Below, one piece after another: positions 48,264 to 58,374 of a DNA stretch of 64,000 nucleotides. The DNA is taken from the NCBI RefSeq assembly GCF_910592395.1, contig NC_088318.1, positions 6,532,756 to 6,596,755 of the forward strand, written 5' to 3'. The notes below the pieces were generated by a model. The model made no database searches and had not been told where the DNA came from. It saw only the letters and a program-made list of their open reading frames with translations. The DNA is from Lineus longissimus (Eukaryota; Nemertea; Pilidiophora; Heteronemertea; Lineidae). Within the stretch, counting starts at the first letter, position 1. Each line of letters begins with the position of its first letter. The position numbers and the translations under genes are program-made.

Positions 48264-48545
48264 TTGTCCACAGACTCGGACCTAGCTGTGGCGTGCTGTA
48301 TGCGTCCACATGAAAGTATATCAATTGGTCTGATAGAGATGATGAGGCAATGTGAATATGCCTCGTTCCTTAGTCAGCAATATGCGCCTTTTTATACAGA
48401 GAAGGAGAACCAGATAGGCCTTCACATGTCGGCCTCCAAATGGCTCGAACCAATTATTCACTATCACTACTATGACTTTAAAATGCGTGCTCCTCCTACA
48501 TGTAGCATGATCTCGGGCAAGGCACTTAGTCGACAGGCAAGCTAG
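48264..48545 (+). other. Unassigned 93-aa frame, exon-like
   Basis: Preceded by an acceptor-like TTGTCCACAG. Reads SDLAVACCMRPHES, then QIGLHMSASKWLEPI. No family recognised. It lies inside the GGG-ended element, so it may be captured host sequence or chance. Confidence 0.25.
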
Positions 48546-48830
48546 AAGTTCAGCACCGTGAGCAGCTCCTTGATAATGCCATGCCAAGTTCAGAGTGCCT
48601 CTTCAGATACATCAAGTACCATGGTAACCTTCATTTGAAAATCCCTTCATAATCAAGGGCTAGCATTGGCTACCACAGCATCCATAAACAATAGACCACC
48701 AATTTGACCCCAGCTCCTTACTGGAAAACCCAAGTTCAGCAAACAAAAGTACCAAAAATACATTTTTGTTTACATTTGAACTGCACACATGCGTTTGTTT
48801 ACAATTTCCCCGCGAAATCTCGAATCTATG

Positions 48831-49470
48831 GCCGACTTCGATTGCTTACTCTAGGGTAGAGTGCGAGTGCCCGAGCGTGACGTCACCGATGAGGTAATGC
48901 GTGCTCTGCGCATGTCGAGTGAGGGGAACAATCGAACGGCCCGCGAGAATGGAGTAGCGAATAATCATGGCGGCGCCGAACTTAAATCGTGAGTTTGTGA
49001 TAAGTTTTTTCCAATTTGACGAGTTACTCCAGCCCCCAGACGGTCAATTTCTTGGCAAAACATCGTTCATGATCGCTGCTGCTCTGACATTATGCATGCG
49101 AAGGTCTAAAGTCCCAAAGATCCAAGGATTCTGCGAAGATGTTGTGCCCATGTTCGGCCTGCGTGACTTTTCAATTGTTCTATTGTTCTAGTTCTACTTC
49201 ATTTAGGGATATTTGGTAACGAACAGAAGAAATACGGCCAAAAACAGGCTTTTTTTTCATCAGAAAACGTGCTTACAAGTTGCTGGCAGCCATGATTAAT
49301 CACGTGTTCTGCGGGTAATTCAAAACCCACTCCTGTGCGGTCCAGGGTAGTCCTCGAGGAACTAAGTAGGTCAAATATGACGTCACTCGGGTAGTCACCC
49401 GAGCAAAATTCTATGTTCGATTGCTCCCCGAGTCACTCGGGGAGAACTCGAGTAAGCAATCGAAGTCGGC
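48831..49470. mobile_element. 640-bp TIR element with 5-bp CTATG duplication
   Basis: Perfect inverted ends GCCGACTTCGATTGCTTACT and AGTAAGCAATCGAAGTCGGC are flanked by CTATG at 48826-48830 and 49471-49475. Further inward the arms share GTGACGTCA and CCCGAG blocks. The interior has a 74-codon frame (48967-49191, starting MAAPNLNREF) of unknown identity. The superfamily is not assigned. Confidence 0.75.
48967..49191 (+). CDS. Unknown 74-aa frame in the 640-bp element
   Basis: Starts ATGGCGGCGCCG in a GC-rich context and reads EFVISFFQFDELLQPP, then SKVPKIQGFCEDVVPMF. Not recognised. It could be the 5' end of a transposase or accessory frame kept by an internally deleted element. Evidence is limited to length and position. 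Confidence 0.3.
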   Translation: MAAPNLNREFVISFFQFDELLQPPDGQFLGKTSFMIAAALTLCMRRSKVPKIQGFCEDVVPMFGLRDFSIVLLF

Positions 49471-49480
49471 CTATGGTTTG

Positions 49481-49602
49481 GCAGTAATTCTCGAAGATCA
49501 GGTGACTTGCAATCGTGGATTGAAAATAACATTAACCTTGGTTCAGCAGGTCAACAGGTACAGGCTGTTCCAATCATCCCCCTACAGCCAGCTGTTCAAC
49601 CG
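49481..49602 (+). other. Exon-like Gln-rich segment
   Basis: One frame reads DLQSWIENNINLGSAGQQ and IIPLQPAVQP up to a GTAATG donor-like site. It is immediately downstream of the 640-bp element. Weak evidence. Confidence 0.25.
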
Positions 49603-50048
49603 GTAATGTTAGTCATCCAACAGGGAGTGTAGGTAATTGATTAAGCCCCTGCATAACTAAACAGCAATGACTTGGCTTCTGTGAGTGGTAATGAGAATTG
49701 ACAGTGTACGATTAAAAAATCCCTCATTACTGCTCCGCTGAAGTAAATTTCCGAAAATAAACATAACGTTGCATCAGGATAACATGTCACCTGCAAACGT
49801 GCAAAATTTCGAGACGAAACACTACCCCCAAATGGCACTTTATCGAGCCGCCTTATAGTATTATGATATAGATTAATGTTTCATGCTTTACCGATGACGG
49901 TAGGCCTACCTAATGCTATCGAACACTTACTTGTTTTCAACGTAAAATCGCCGGTAGGCCCCAGGCGATTTTCCTGGAACAATGTTCACCGTATTGTACG
50001 GACGGCGTAACGATAGTACGATAAAAAATCCAGGCTGCAGACAACCCC

Positions 50049-50241
50049 TGTAAAGCAGGCTAGGTGCTACCACGACTTCACAACAGTGTCTCCACCTACA
50101 CTTACTGTAGTACACTATATACATTGTCTGTAAATGATGTTACTCCAAACCGAGGCTCAGCCTCATGTCTTGGCTGGAATAAAGAATGTGATCAGTTGAG
50201 ATTCTATCGTACTTTCATTCCTTTGATGAGCAGAATCTACA
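50049..50241 (+). repeat. 5' LTR
   Basis: 193 bp, TG...CA, containing AATAAAG at about 50180 as a possible polyadenylation signal. Confidence 0.9.
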
Positions 50242-50258
50242 TGGTGTCAGAAGTGAAG
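50242..50258 (+). promoter_or_regulatory. Primer-binding site
   Basis: TGGTGTCAGAAGTGAAG begins at the first base after the 5' LTR, the expected position and TGG start for a tRNA primer site. The tRNA was not identified. Confidence 0.7.
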
Positions 50259-50400
50259 GCCCATGAATATTAGAAGCGGAATTCACAGAGAACAGGTTTG
50301 ACCCTAAAAAAGTGACATTCCACCCAGATTGACAGAGAAATTTGGCTCAGAAACAGTGAACAACATTCGTGTTGAAAACAAAGAAATTTGCACATAAACA

Positions 50401-51867
50401 ATGGCCGCCGATTTCGGTTTGAGGAAGCCATCTCCCTTGAGTTTCGAGGGAAACTGCGCTGAAAACTGGCGCATATTCGAACAAGAGTATGACATTTTCA
50501 TTGCGGCCGGCTACTCAACTAAGAATGCAGCCACCAAAGCTGCCATTCTCTTGAACTTGGCAGGCCCAGAAGCTATAGAAAGAGCACGTGCATTCACGTA
50601 CCTGCCCGCTCGTCCTAACCCTGTTGGCGGACAGCCGGAGCTTGCAGCGGAATCCAGGGAGGACCCTGCAATTCTGAAAGCCAAATTCAAGGAACATTCT
50701 AATCCTAGGACAAATGTGATCATGGAGAGACACAAATTTAATTCGAGGTCCCAACAGCCTGGGGAATCATTCCAGACATTTCTATCAGACCTTAGAAATA
50801 AGGCGAACGCATGTGACTATGGTGACCTCAAAGACCAACTGCTACGTGATCGGTTAGTAACCGGCATCACAAAAGATAACGTTCGTAAGATTCTCCTAAG
50901 GGAGCGTGAGTTGACATTGGAAAAGGCTGTACAGCTATGTCAGATACACGAAATATCTGAGCAGGACGCGAAAGACATTCAAGGAAATACAGCAAAGAAG
51001 GTGGAACAAATTCACTTCGTGAAAAAAGGGAAACGCCCTTTTAAGCCGCCCAGTCACACTGGGAAGAAACAGTTTGACTTCAGAAAGAAAGACTCTCAAG
51101 GACATGACCCGAAATGCACTAATTGTGGATACACCCACACAGGGAAGGAAAAATCGTGCCCAGCACATGGAAAGCAATGTGCTAAATGTTCAAAGTGGAA
51201 TCACTTTGCTGCAGTTTGTAGGTCGTCGCGTGAGGGAAACCACAACCCGCGTGGCAACCCCAGGAAACATGTGAGTCAGCTGGAGGTATCGGATGAACAG
51301 TTCGAGGACCACTTTTTCATTGAATCAGTAGACCACCCCAGTAGACAAAAAGACGACATTCACATTGTCATAAAGGTTAATAACATTAAAACCAAGATGA
51401 AAGTTGACACTGGGGCAAAGTGTAACGTCATGAGCCTGACAAAGCTAAGGTGCCTCAAAGGAAAGTTGGTCACTTCGAGAACCGTCAAGCTCATTGGGTT
51501 TGGCGGACACGCGATATCGTCCGTCGGCATGGCAACACTGCCATGTGTACATCGTAACTTGATGTACAACATCGAGTTTCACATCGTGGATCAGGACGTA
51601 AAGATCTTGTTAGGACTGAAAGACAGTCTTCGGTTAGGGCTAGTAACTTTGAGTTCTGAAGTATTGGAACTAGACAAGCAAAAGCAGCCAGAGCTGCCGG
51701 GTATCATGAAAAAGTGTCCTCAGTTATTTGACAGTAAGCTAGGGAAACTACCTATCGAGCCACACAAGATAGTTGTGGACCCTAACGTTCCCCCTGTAGT
51801 GTGCCCGTCGCCATTAAGGACAAAGTCTACGACAGGCTATTTGAAATGGTTGATGAAGGTATCTTAG
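50401..51867 (+). CDS. gag-pro: Gag plus protease of the Gypsy element
   Basis: 488 codons starting MAADFGLRKPSPL. The capsid-like region (about 1-200) is followed by a nucleocapsid region with C-x2-C clusters: CTNCGYTHTGKEKSC, then the knuckle CAKCSKWNHFAAVC (CX2CX4HX4C). The aspartic protease begins around residue 335 with the active-site triad DTGA (KVDTGAKCNVMSL) and ILLGLKDSL near its end. Gag and protease share one frame, as in some Ty3/Gypsy lineages. The frame runs off into a frame change near 51808, just before RT. Start chosen at the first ATG after the leader. Confidence 0.9.
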   Translation: MAADFGLRKPSPLSFEGNCAENWRIFEQEYDIFIAAGYSTKNAATKAAILLNLAGPEAIERARAFTYLPARPNPVGGQPELAAESREDPAILKAKFKEHSNPRTNVIMERHKFNSRSQQPGESFQTFLSDLRNKANACDYGDLKDQLLRDRLVTGITKDNVRKILLRERELTLEKAVQLCQIHEISEQDAKDIQGNTAKKVEQIHFVKKGKRPFKPPSHTGKKQFDFRKKDSQGHDPKCTNCGYTHTGKEKSCPAHGKQCAKCSKWNHFAAVCRSSREGNHNPRGNPRKHVSQLEVSDEQFEDHFFIESVDHPSRQKDDIHIVIKVNNIKTKMKVDTGAKCNVMSLTKLRCLKGKLVTSRTVKLIGFGGHAISSVGMATLPCVHRNLMYNIEFHIVDQDVKILLGLKDSLRLGLVTLSSEVLELDKQKQPELPGIMKKCPQLFDSKLGKLPIEPHKIVVDPNVPPVVCPSPLRTKSTTGYLKWLMKVS

Positions 51868-51903
51868 CTCATGTGACGGAACCTACGGACTGGGTTTCGG
51901 CCA

Positions 51904-52605
51904 TTGGTTGTCACAACTAAGAAGAGTACTGGTGACATTCGTATCTGCATTGACCCGGGTGATTTGAACAAAGCGATCAAGCGCCCGCGGTATCTGATGA
52001 AAACAATCGACCAGGTGGTGGCAGACATGCCTAATGCTAAGCTGTTCACAGTTATAGATGTGAGCCAGGCTTTCTACCATATTCCGATCGATGAAGAATC
52101 GTCCTATCTCACAACATTTGGGACACCGTTCGGGAGAATTCGCTATCTCCGTTTGCCTATGGGAATCTGCTCTGCAGCAGAGGTTTGGCAACAAACAATC
52201 GATCAGCTCTTAACGGGATATCCGGTGGAGTCAATCATGGATGACATGTTTGTACCTGGCGATGACTCTCAGGACCATGACACAAACCTTGAATCAGTTT
52301 GTGAACGTTTGGTTGAGTTAAACGTGAAAGCAACTCTCCGGAAGCTACGCTATAAGAAACCGGAAGTACCGTACATCGGGCATGTGATGTCAGATCAGGG
52401 GCTGAAACCTGATCCCGAGAAAATGAAAGTGATCACAGAAATGCCGCAACCAGAGGACACCACCGCGTTGTTAAGATTCTTAGGAATGGTGAAATATCTC
52501 ACAAAGTTTATACCCAACCTTAGTGAGAAAGCCGCATCGCTCAACTCTTACGTAAAGACAGACATTGGCACTGGGATCACCAGCAAGAGACTGCATTTCA
52601 GGTGA
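51904..52605 (+). pseudogene. pol: Reverse transcriptase of the Gypsy element
   Basis: RT motifs in order: RICIDPGDLNKAIKR, then FTVIDVSQAFYHIPI (motif A Asp), LPMGICSAAEVWQQ (motif B), SIMDDMFVPGD (motif C, xMDD in place of the usual YxDD), then YIGHVMSDQGLKPDP and LRFLGMVKYLTKFIP. The N-terminal residues are separated from the protease frame by frame changes between 51808 and 51900, and another occurs near 52563, leading to a stop at 52605. Confidence 0.9.
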
Positions 52606-53249
52606 TCAAACAGTGTATTGCTGAGGCAACCGCGTTGACATTTTACAATGTCAAAGATGAGGTAACTCTGACCTGTGACTCATCGAAAAGTGGCATTGGA
52701 GCCGCTTGTTTGCAAAACGGAAAACCTGTGGCTTTTGCATCGAGAGCAATGTCCGACGCAGAGACACGTTATGCGCAAATTGAAAAGGAGTTGTTGGCCG
52801 TTGTTTTCGCCTGTTCAAAGTTTCACAATTATATCTACGAAAAGAAAGATGTAACTATTGAGACCGACCACATGCCGCTGGTCGCCATTGTGAAAAAACC
52901 GCTCGCTGCAGCACCGGCAAGATTGCAACGGCTACTGTTAAGACTGCAACGTTATCAGTTTGAACTCGTATACAAGAAAGGAAAGGAACTGTACATCGCC
53001 GACACCCTTTCCCGCGCTTATCTACCGCTAAATCAGTCGGACGCCAACATTGAGGAGCAATTGAGTGACTTGGATGTGCTCACCGTTCTCCCAATTAGCG
53101 ATAACAAGCTGGAGGAATTGAAACGAGCTACGGCAGATGACAGCATCCTCCAGCAGTTAAGCAACGTTATCATGGCGGGATGGCCAAGCCATATGAAAGG
53201 GAACTTGCTCCTCAGATCAGGTCGTATTTCCCGTTTCGCGATGAAATGA
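52602..53249 (+). pseudogene. pol: RNase H of the Gypsy element
   Basis: Contains TLTCDSSKSGIGAACL (Asp), YAQIEKELLAVVFACSKF (Glu) and IETDHMPLV (Asp), then the tether LQRYQFELVYKKGKEL and ADTLSRAY. These are the standard RNase H features of Ty3/Gypsy pol. The frame closes at 53249, where integrase should continue. Confidence 0.9.
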
Positions 53250-54408
53250 TCATCGATGAAGGTATCGTGTTCAAAGGACAGAAAATAGTCGTTCCCACCA
53301 AACTTCAACAGGACTACATGAAGCAAGCTCATGGTGGTCATTGAAACAATGGTCAAAGCATGTAGTGTGTGTCTCAGTCAGAAGATGCACCAACAGAGGG
53401 AACCGCTGATGCTATACCTGTACCTAGCCGACCTTTGGCCATAATCGGCACAGATATGTTTGAATGGCAAGCCCACTCATGTCTCGTGACAGTTGACTCG
53501 TACTCAGGATGGTTCGAGGTAAACACACTCACCGATACATTGACGAAGACAATTGTGAGAAAGCTAAAATCTCACTTTGCCAGGTTTGGTATACCAGACC
53601 TGGTAGTATCTGATCCGGGACCGCAGTACAGGTCCAAAGAATTCAAGGACTTCGCTAGCGCTTGGAACTTCAAACATACTACGAGCAGCCCTTACTTCCA
53701 TCTAGCAATGGTTTAGCTGAGAAAGCTGTACAATCAGCAAAGCGTCTCCTAGAGAAATCATACAGGGATGGTACAGACTTTTACATGAACTTGCTCAATT
53801 GGAGGAATACTCCCAGAGACTCGGTACTGGGCTCTCAGGCACAGCGAAATCTGTCCAGGCGCACACGGTCAACATTACCCATAGCTGAGGCCCTGCTGGA
53901 ACCACAAGCATTAGACACGAAGATTGTTCAGAACCGTTTGTCTGAACTTCGGCAGACTCAGAAGAAATCAGCGGACAAGTCATCAAGGCCACTAACACCA
54001 CTAGCACCAGGGGACAGCGTCCGCATACAGACCAGCAAGGGCTATGACAAGGAAGCCGTTATCACCAGGAGGGCGGACCAACCCAGATCCTACTACGCCC
54101 AAGCAACACCTGGCGGATTTGAATATCGAAGGAATCGGAGACACCTTTTAAAAGTGCCCAATGACAATATTCCCACTGGCACACAATCATCACCATCTGC
54201 GCCAGTGCTATCTCCGCAATCTCCACCAGTGAACCAGACGAACTCAGGACACTCGCCAATCACACCGCAGGCACCCAATCCAACTCCTGAATCCGCAACT
54301 GCGCCCGCAGCAGGGGTTAATAACACTAATAACACTCCGTATACCACCAGAAGTGGTAGGTCTGTTGTGCCACCGGCAAGGCTAACTGATTATGACTTGA
54401 AGGGTTAA
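53250..54408 (+). pseudogene. pol: Integrase of the Gypsy element, N-terminal deletion
   Basis: Near 53310-53390 the zinc-binding region is shortened. A His-containing QAHGGH is followed almost directly by the Cys pair (ACSVCLSQ), so the segment normally between HH and CC is missing. The catalytic core follows: VTVDSYSGWFEV (Asp), LVVSDPGPQYRS (Asp), then, after a frame change near 53690, SSNGLAEKAVQ (Glu). The C-terminal part is Pro/Ser/Thr-rich and ends RSVVPPARLTDYDLKG at 54408. Catalytic residues are retained but the protein cannot be made as one chain. Confidence 0.9.
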
Positions 54409-54712
54409 TCCGACCCTAGGTGTTGGTTTTGCTGATATCATTGGCAAAAATGACATTTGGTATTCTCCCGCTATATAGGGATAGTTAGACTGTTCAGACA
54501 ATTAGTGTTGAATTATGTTAGAGTTGTTTACTTCTGCGGTTTAAGACAATGCTTTGGACATTTTGGATTAATAGGTTGATCTTACTGAAATAAGCATCTG
54601 CAGTCAAGTGTGTTTATAATAGTTTGCATAATCTTTTAGTTTACAGTTCATTAGTTAGACTCTACAGCATTGAGCAGGTATTGGACTTTAATCAGTAACA
54701 ATGTGTTCTTCT

Positions 54713-54725
54713 AAAGAGGGGAGGA
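54713..54725 (+). promoter_or_regulatory. Polypurine tract
   Basis: AAAGAGGGGAGGA lies immediately before the 3' LTR. Confidence 0.8.
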
Positions 54726-54923
54726 TGTAAAGCAGGCTAGGTGCTACCACGACTTCACAACAGTGTCTCCACCTACACTTACTGTAGTATACTATATACA
54801 TTGTATGTAAATGATGTTACTCCAGTCCAAACCGAGGCTCAGCCTCATGTTTTGGCTGGAATAAAGAATCTGATCAGTTGAGATTCTATCGTACTTTCAT
54901 TCCTTTGATGAGCAGAATCTACA
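54726..54923 (+). repeat. 3' LTR
   Basis: 198 bp. It contains an extra AGTCC relative to the 5' LTR. Confidence 0.9.
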
Positions 54924-55463
54924 ACCCCTGTCCAGGTGGCGATGTCTTACAACGTCATAAACGGTTACAAAAAAACTTTATTCATTAGCACCTGTGGGCC
55001 TCGGCCTCCCAAAGATAATAATTATATTCATTTTCCTATATTTTCCCTTTGCTCGTGGCTTTCCTGGCGGCACTTGGCTCTTAAATAGAGTATTGGCTCT
55101 TGGCTCTTAGTTTAGGGTGTCCCCCGAAGCAGGCAGCTATTTGGAGGCGAGTGATTGAGGCGATATTCGACCAGGCAATCTTTTGCCCCGATTCGCATGC
55201 GGACTTTGGACGTGATCAATCACGTCCAAAGTTCATTCGACAAACTTAATTGATTGTATGTTCTAAACGACTTCATATACAGGTCTACAAATTTGAGAGA
55301 AGAACCATTGACCTATATGATTAGGTTTGGTGGCAAAACCTCAACATTGAAAATTTGTTGATTGGTCACTTCATGAAAACAGCGACGATTTGTGCGACTG
55401 TAGTGACTGCAATAATCAGAACCTGAGCAGCATGGAAATAAAACTAAAGTATCTTGCTAAAGT

Positions 55464-56193
55464 GGGAGTGCCTAATCTGAGAGCCAAGAGCCCAAGAGCC
55501 CAAGAGCCAAGAGCCACGAGTCACAACGTAATATGTCATCGCTCTTCACCACCAATTAATAGATGTGAAATTATGACTGGTCTCCTCTCCCACCCATACA
55601 CTTTGCATAGGAAGTCTTGATTTCCTGAATCCCTTTCGGTTCTCATCACTCTATTCCCAGCCCTGATAAGATTCCTCTCCTCACAACTGAATTGGCTGGA
55701 GGTGAAATGGACGAAAAATGGAGAGATGCCTGTCTACCCCAGACCCTCCGAGGTTACCCCGGTTAAAAATCAAGTACACCGCAAGTAAAACTGCAGGCCA
55801 GGGCACTGGAGTTCCAGCTGTCCATGGTGACATTGGTGTTGGCTCGAGTCCCGCCGAATCTTACTAATATTTTTCTCTAATCCTTCTCACACATCAAAGG
55901 CAAAGATTTTGGTAGAGTGACTCTGCTTCATAGGGACTACATCCCCTTACACACCAAACATTTTGGTAGAGGGACTCCGCTTCATTGGGACAACATCACC
56001 TTACACACTCAACAAAATTTCGGTGTAGGAACCAGTCTACTCAAAAAAGGCTCAATTACGGTTTTCCAGACGGTGCTCGTAGCATTTTTACAACTCATGG
56101 CTCTCACATTAGGTTTTACTTGGGTGGCTCGTGGCTCTTGGGCTCTTGGGCTCTTGGGCTCTTCGGCTCGTGGCTCTCAGATTAGGTACTCCC
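55464..56193. mobile_element. 730-bp Mutator-like element, GGG ends
   Basis: Ends GGGAGTGCCTAATCTGAGAG and CTCTCAGATTAGGTACTCCC are followed inward by (GAGCCCAA)n repeats on both sides. The flanks TGCTAAAGT and TGCTGAAGT form a 9-bp duplication with one mismatch. Copy A of the duplication has the uninterrupted site (CTTGCTGAAGTTGC, 31128). The interior contains a shorter direct repeat (GACTCTGCTTCATAGGGAC and GACTCCGCTTCATTGGGAC). Confidence 0.8.
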
Positions 56194-56449
56194 TGCTGAA
56201 GTTGCTAGTTGACTGCAAACAAACAATAGGCTCCAAATTAAAGCAGCATTCACACTCAACTCCTGCCAGCTAAGATTATGCTCGGGACTCAGTAGACCAG
56301 GGAGTTCATGGGCCAAAACCAGCAGTGTTATCGTTTCATAATATAATGCCACTATTTCTTCTCTTTTGCTTGCAATATGGTCGTCTATATCGACCCGGGG
56401 CGGTCTGACGTTTTACGACGTCGTGGTGTCATGTAGAAAATGTAGGGTT

Positions 56450-57335
56450 TAGAGCTGCCAACCCCTCCGATTTTTCACCAAAAAAGTCAAAAACTCCGAT
56501 TTCCCTGCCCAAAAAAAATTCTTGCAATAAATAAGGGTTAATTTTTTTGTTCCATCTTCAATTCCCCAGTGCTAGATATAATAGGCAGCAGGAAATCCAG
56601 CATTTTTTAGGAACTACGGCTAGTCGGATTAATCCACGGAAAGCACCTTAATGCGAAATTTATATTTTCAGTAGGGGTCCTTTTGGATAGAAAATGAAGG
56701 TTCAGCTTCATAAGACTCTTAATGCCCAACAAGGAAGATTTTTACAAAAGGAAAGGCTTGAACTACCATCGTGAAATATCAGATGTTCACTCACATTTTG
56801 CTAACATTTTGTCATACTCAGCATCCCATAAACCGAAATATATAGAAAGCCACAACTGCGCAGAATACCACCCTCAACGTCCATTACATACTGTTAATGA
56901 ACATTTTCTCATCCCAAAAGCATCCGGATAATCATTCATTCAATATATCACATATCTTTGGAAAGGCAATTCATGTCTTGTGCCGCAACAGTGTCCATGT
57001 TTTGGGAAGACTGCAACGGTATTGTTATTGAAATTTCTTCATGTTTGTTCTGTGATAAAAATCCATTGACATCGGTTAACAATGCCGAAACGAAATGCAG
57101 TGAATGATGACAATGCTGGACAACAAAGAAATCTTGCTATGTGCCGAAGTTCTTGGCAAAGTATGCTGAGAAATGGCCAGAACTGGACTACCAGTGGAGC
57201 GAGGTGAATTGCACTTGTTGTCAAGAAAAACTAAAAACGCCGAATTCTCCCGGGATCCCCCTCAAAATCTGAAAAATATGGAGTTTCTGGTGAAAAAATC
57301 TGAAATGGGTCCTACCGGGGTTGGCAGCTCTAAAA
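56450..57335. mobile_element. hAT-like TIR element, copy B
   Basis: Ends TAGAGCTGCCAACCCCTCCG and (inverted) TAGAGCTGCCAACCCCGG. Internally different in length from copy A at 31371. Near its right side a plausible transposase N-terminus is retained (57082-57227). Confidence 0.5.
57082..57227 (+). pseudogene. Possible hAT transposase N-terminus
   Basis: Starts ATGCCGAAACGAAAT (MPKRNAVNDD). A frame change follows, after which another frame reads KFLAKYAEKWPELDYQW and NCTCCQEKL. An MPKR start followed by an aromatic region and a Cys pair is common in hAT transposases. The match is short. Confidence 0.35.
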
Positions 57336-57346
57336 ATTATTTTTTC

Positions 57347-57592
57347 TTGATGAACCAGCGTGGCTTTCAAGCGAATAAAATTCCTGGCCCTTCTTAACAC
57401 GTACATGTACAGCGCATTAAATACTCGAGGGTTTGTCGGATGGGACTAAGCCGTGGTCCCTTGGACCCGAGTGTCTATGCCAGGGCTAGTAAAAGATCCC
57501 ACATAGGTAGACAGTAGCCTCTGGTGGACTTCATACCTCCGCCAATCCAATAGGGTTACGACACCGGTAATGATGATGATGATGATGATGAT
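57347..57592 (+). mobile_element. SINE, 5' truncated, copy B
   Basis: Partner of 32913-33173, ending in (GAT)n. Confidence 0.8.
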
Positions 57593-57869
57593 ATATCCGT
57601 ATACCATACCCAGCGCGCGAATTAGGTCGATTATACAGAACGATTATCCGTGCGCGCACACCCTCTATATAATAGTACATGTAGTACGAATAACAATTGC
57701 GATGGGTATGTCGTTTGGGACATACAGTATTCGCTACCGGGCATATCTTAGATCAATTTTGGACAATTTCTAGGAGCCTTGTAGATTTTGTAAGCTACCT
57801 ATTTCGAGTGAAAATATTTCCATCGCTTGTCGCCTTGTAGATCAACATAGTGATTCATTTTCTTTTCAG

Positions 57870-58193
57870 CATCGACCGGTGTTCTTTCTCAGATCGCAAT
57901 ACAGCCAGGACCAGTCGAAGTGAAGCAAGGACATAACGTCAGTCTGTGGTGTCGACTGAAAAATGGCACTGATAAAGATATACCAGTAAACTGGCATTCG
58001 CCACCACATTTCAAAACAATAACGACCAATTGTGAGTCTTATGCAAAGGATAAATACAAAATGTCATGTTCAGATACTGAGGACAGTCTTAGATTTCATA
58101 ATTTGTCAATCATGGATGCCCAATGGGCCGATAAAGGAGAATATCGATGTCTACGTGCCAACGTCATGGACATTGTGGATTTACATGTTTTGG
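57870..58193 (+). CDS. V-like Ig-domain exon (copy Y)
   Basis: The acceptor TTCTTTTCAG and donor G|GTAAGT bound 324 bp, phase 1 in and phase 1 out, as expected for a shuffled Ig domain. The domain starts IQPGPVEVKQGHNVSLWC (first Cys), has the core Trp in PVNWHS, an extra Cys pair (NCESYAK and KMSCSD), and the closing ADKGEYRCLRA motif (D-x-G-x-Y-x-C). About 107 residues fit a V-type domain. Several N-x-S/T sites suggest an extracellular, glycosylated protein. No upstream signal exon is found next to it within the window. Family member not identified. Confidence 0.85.
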
Positions 58194-58374
58194 GTAAGTT
58201 ATGAACAGGACACATATATGCGAACATAAGGCGTAAGAGCACTTTAATTAAACAAAATTAATGCAATAAAAAGGACGCTCTGTGTATAATGACAACATGG
58301 TTGCTATTCCAACAACAAACCACATCTACCGTTATGATGTAAAAGCGCTGTCTTTAAATAGCTAGAGTCGTGCC

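Larger units (their letters stand above)
50049..54923 (+). mobile_element. Ty3/Gypsy LTR retrotransposon
   Basis: A complete structure: LTRs 50049-50241 and 54726-54923 (TGTAAAGC...TCTACA), 5-bp target duplication ACCCC (50044-50048 and 54924-54928), primer-binding site directly after the 5' LTR, polypurine tract before the 3' LTR, and gag-protease-RT-RNase H-integrase order. The LTRs differ by about four substitutions and one 5-bp indel, which implies recent insertion. Yet pol is broken by several frame changes and an integrase deletion. It sits inside the 7.2-kb GGG-ended element. Confidence 0.95.
47946..55123. mobile_element. 7.2-kb Mutator-like element with nested insertions
   Basis: The left end GGGATACCCTAAACTAAG and right end (inverted) GGGACACCCTAAACTAAG are followed inward by AGAGCCAAGAGCC repeats. 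CCGAAGCAG flanks both sides (47937-47945 and 55124-55132), a 9-bp target duplication. Without the nested Gypsy and 640-bp elements it is about 1.7 kb and encodes no recognisable transposase. Terminal design matches 55464-56193. Confidence 0.75.
55320..57783. repeat. Large segmental duplication, block 2, copy B
   Basis: Partner of 30985-33286. Its right edge is followed by the V-like Ig exon, whereas copy A continues into the FLYWCH element. Confidence 0.8.

Noticed and set aside
50515-54347. Minus-strand frames across the Gypsy element
   Set aside because: Antisense shadows of gag and pol.
39504-58193. Signal exon at 39504 spliced directly to the V-like Ig exon at 57870
   Set aside because: Phases differ (0 out versus 1 in) and direct joining gives a stop within the Ig exon.
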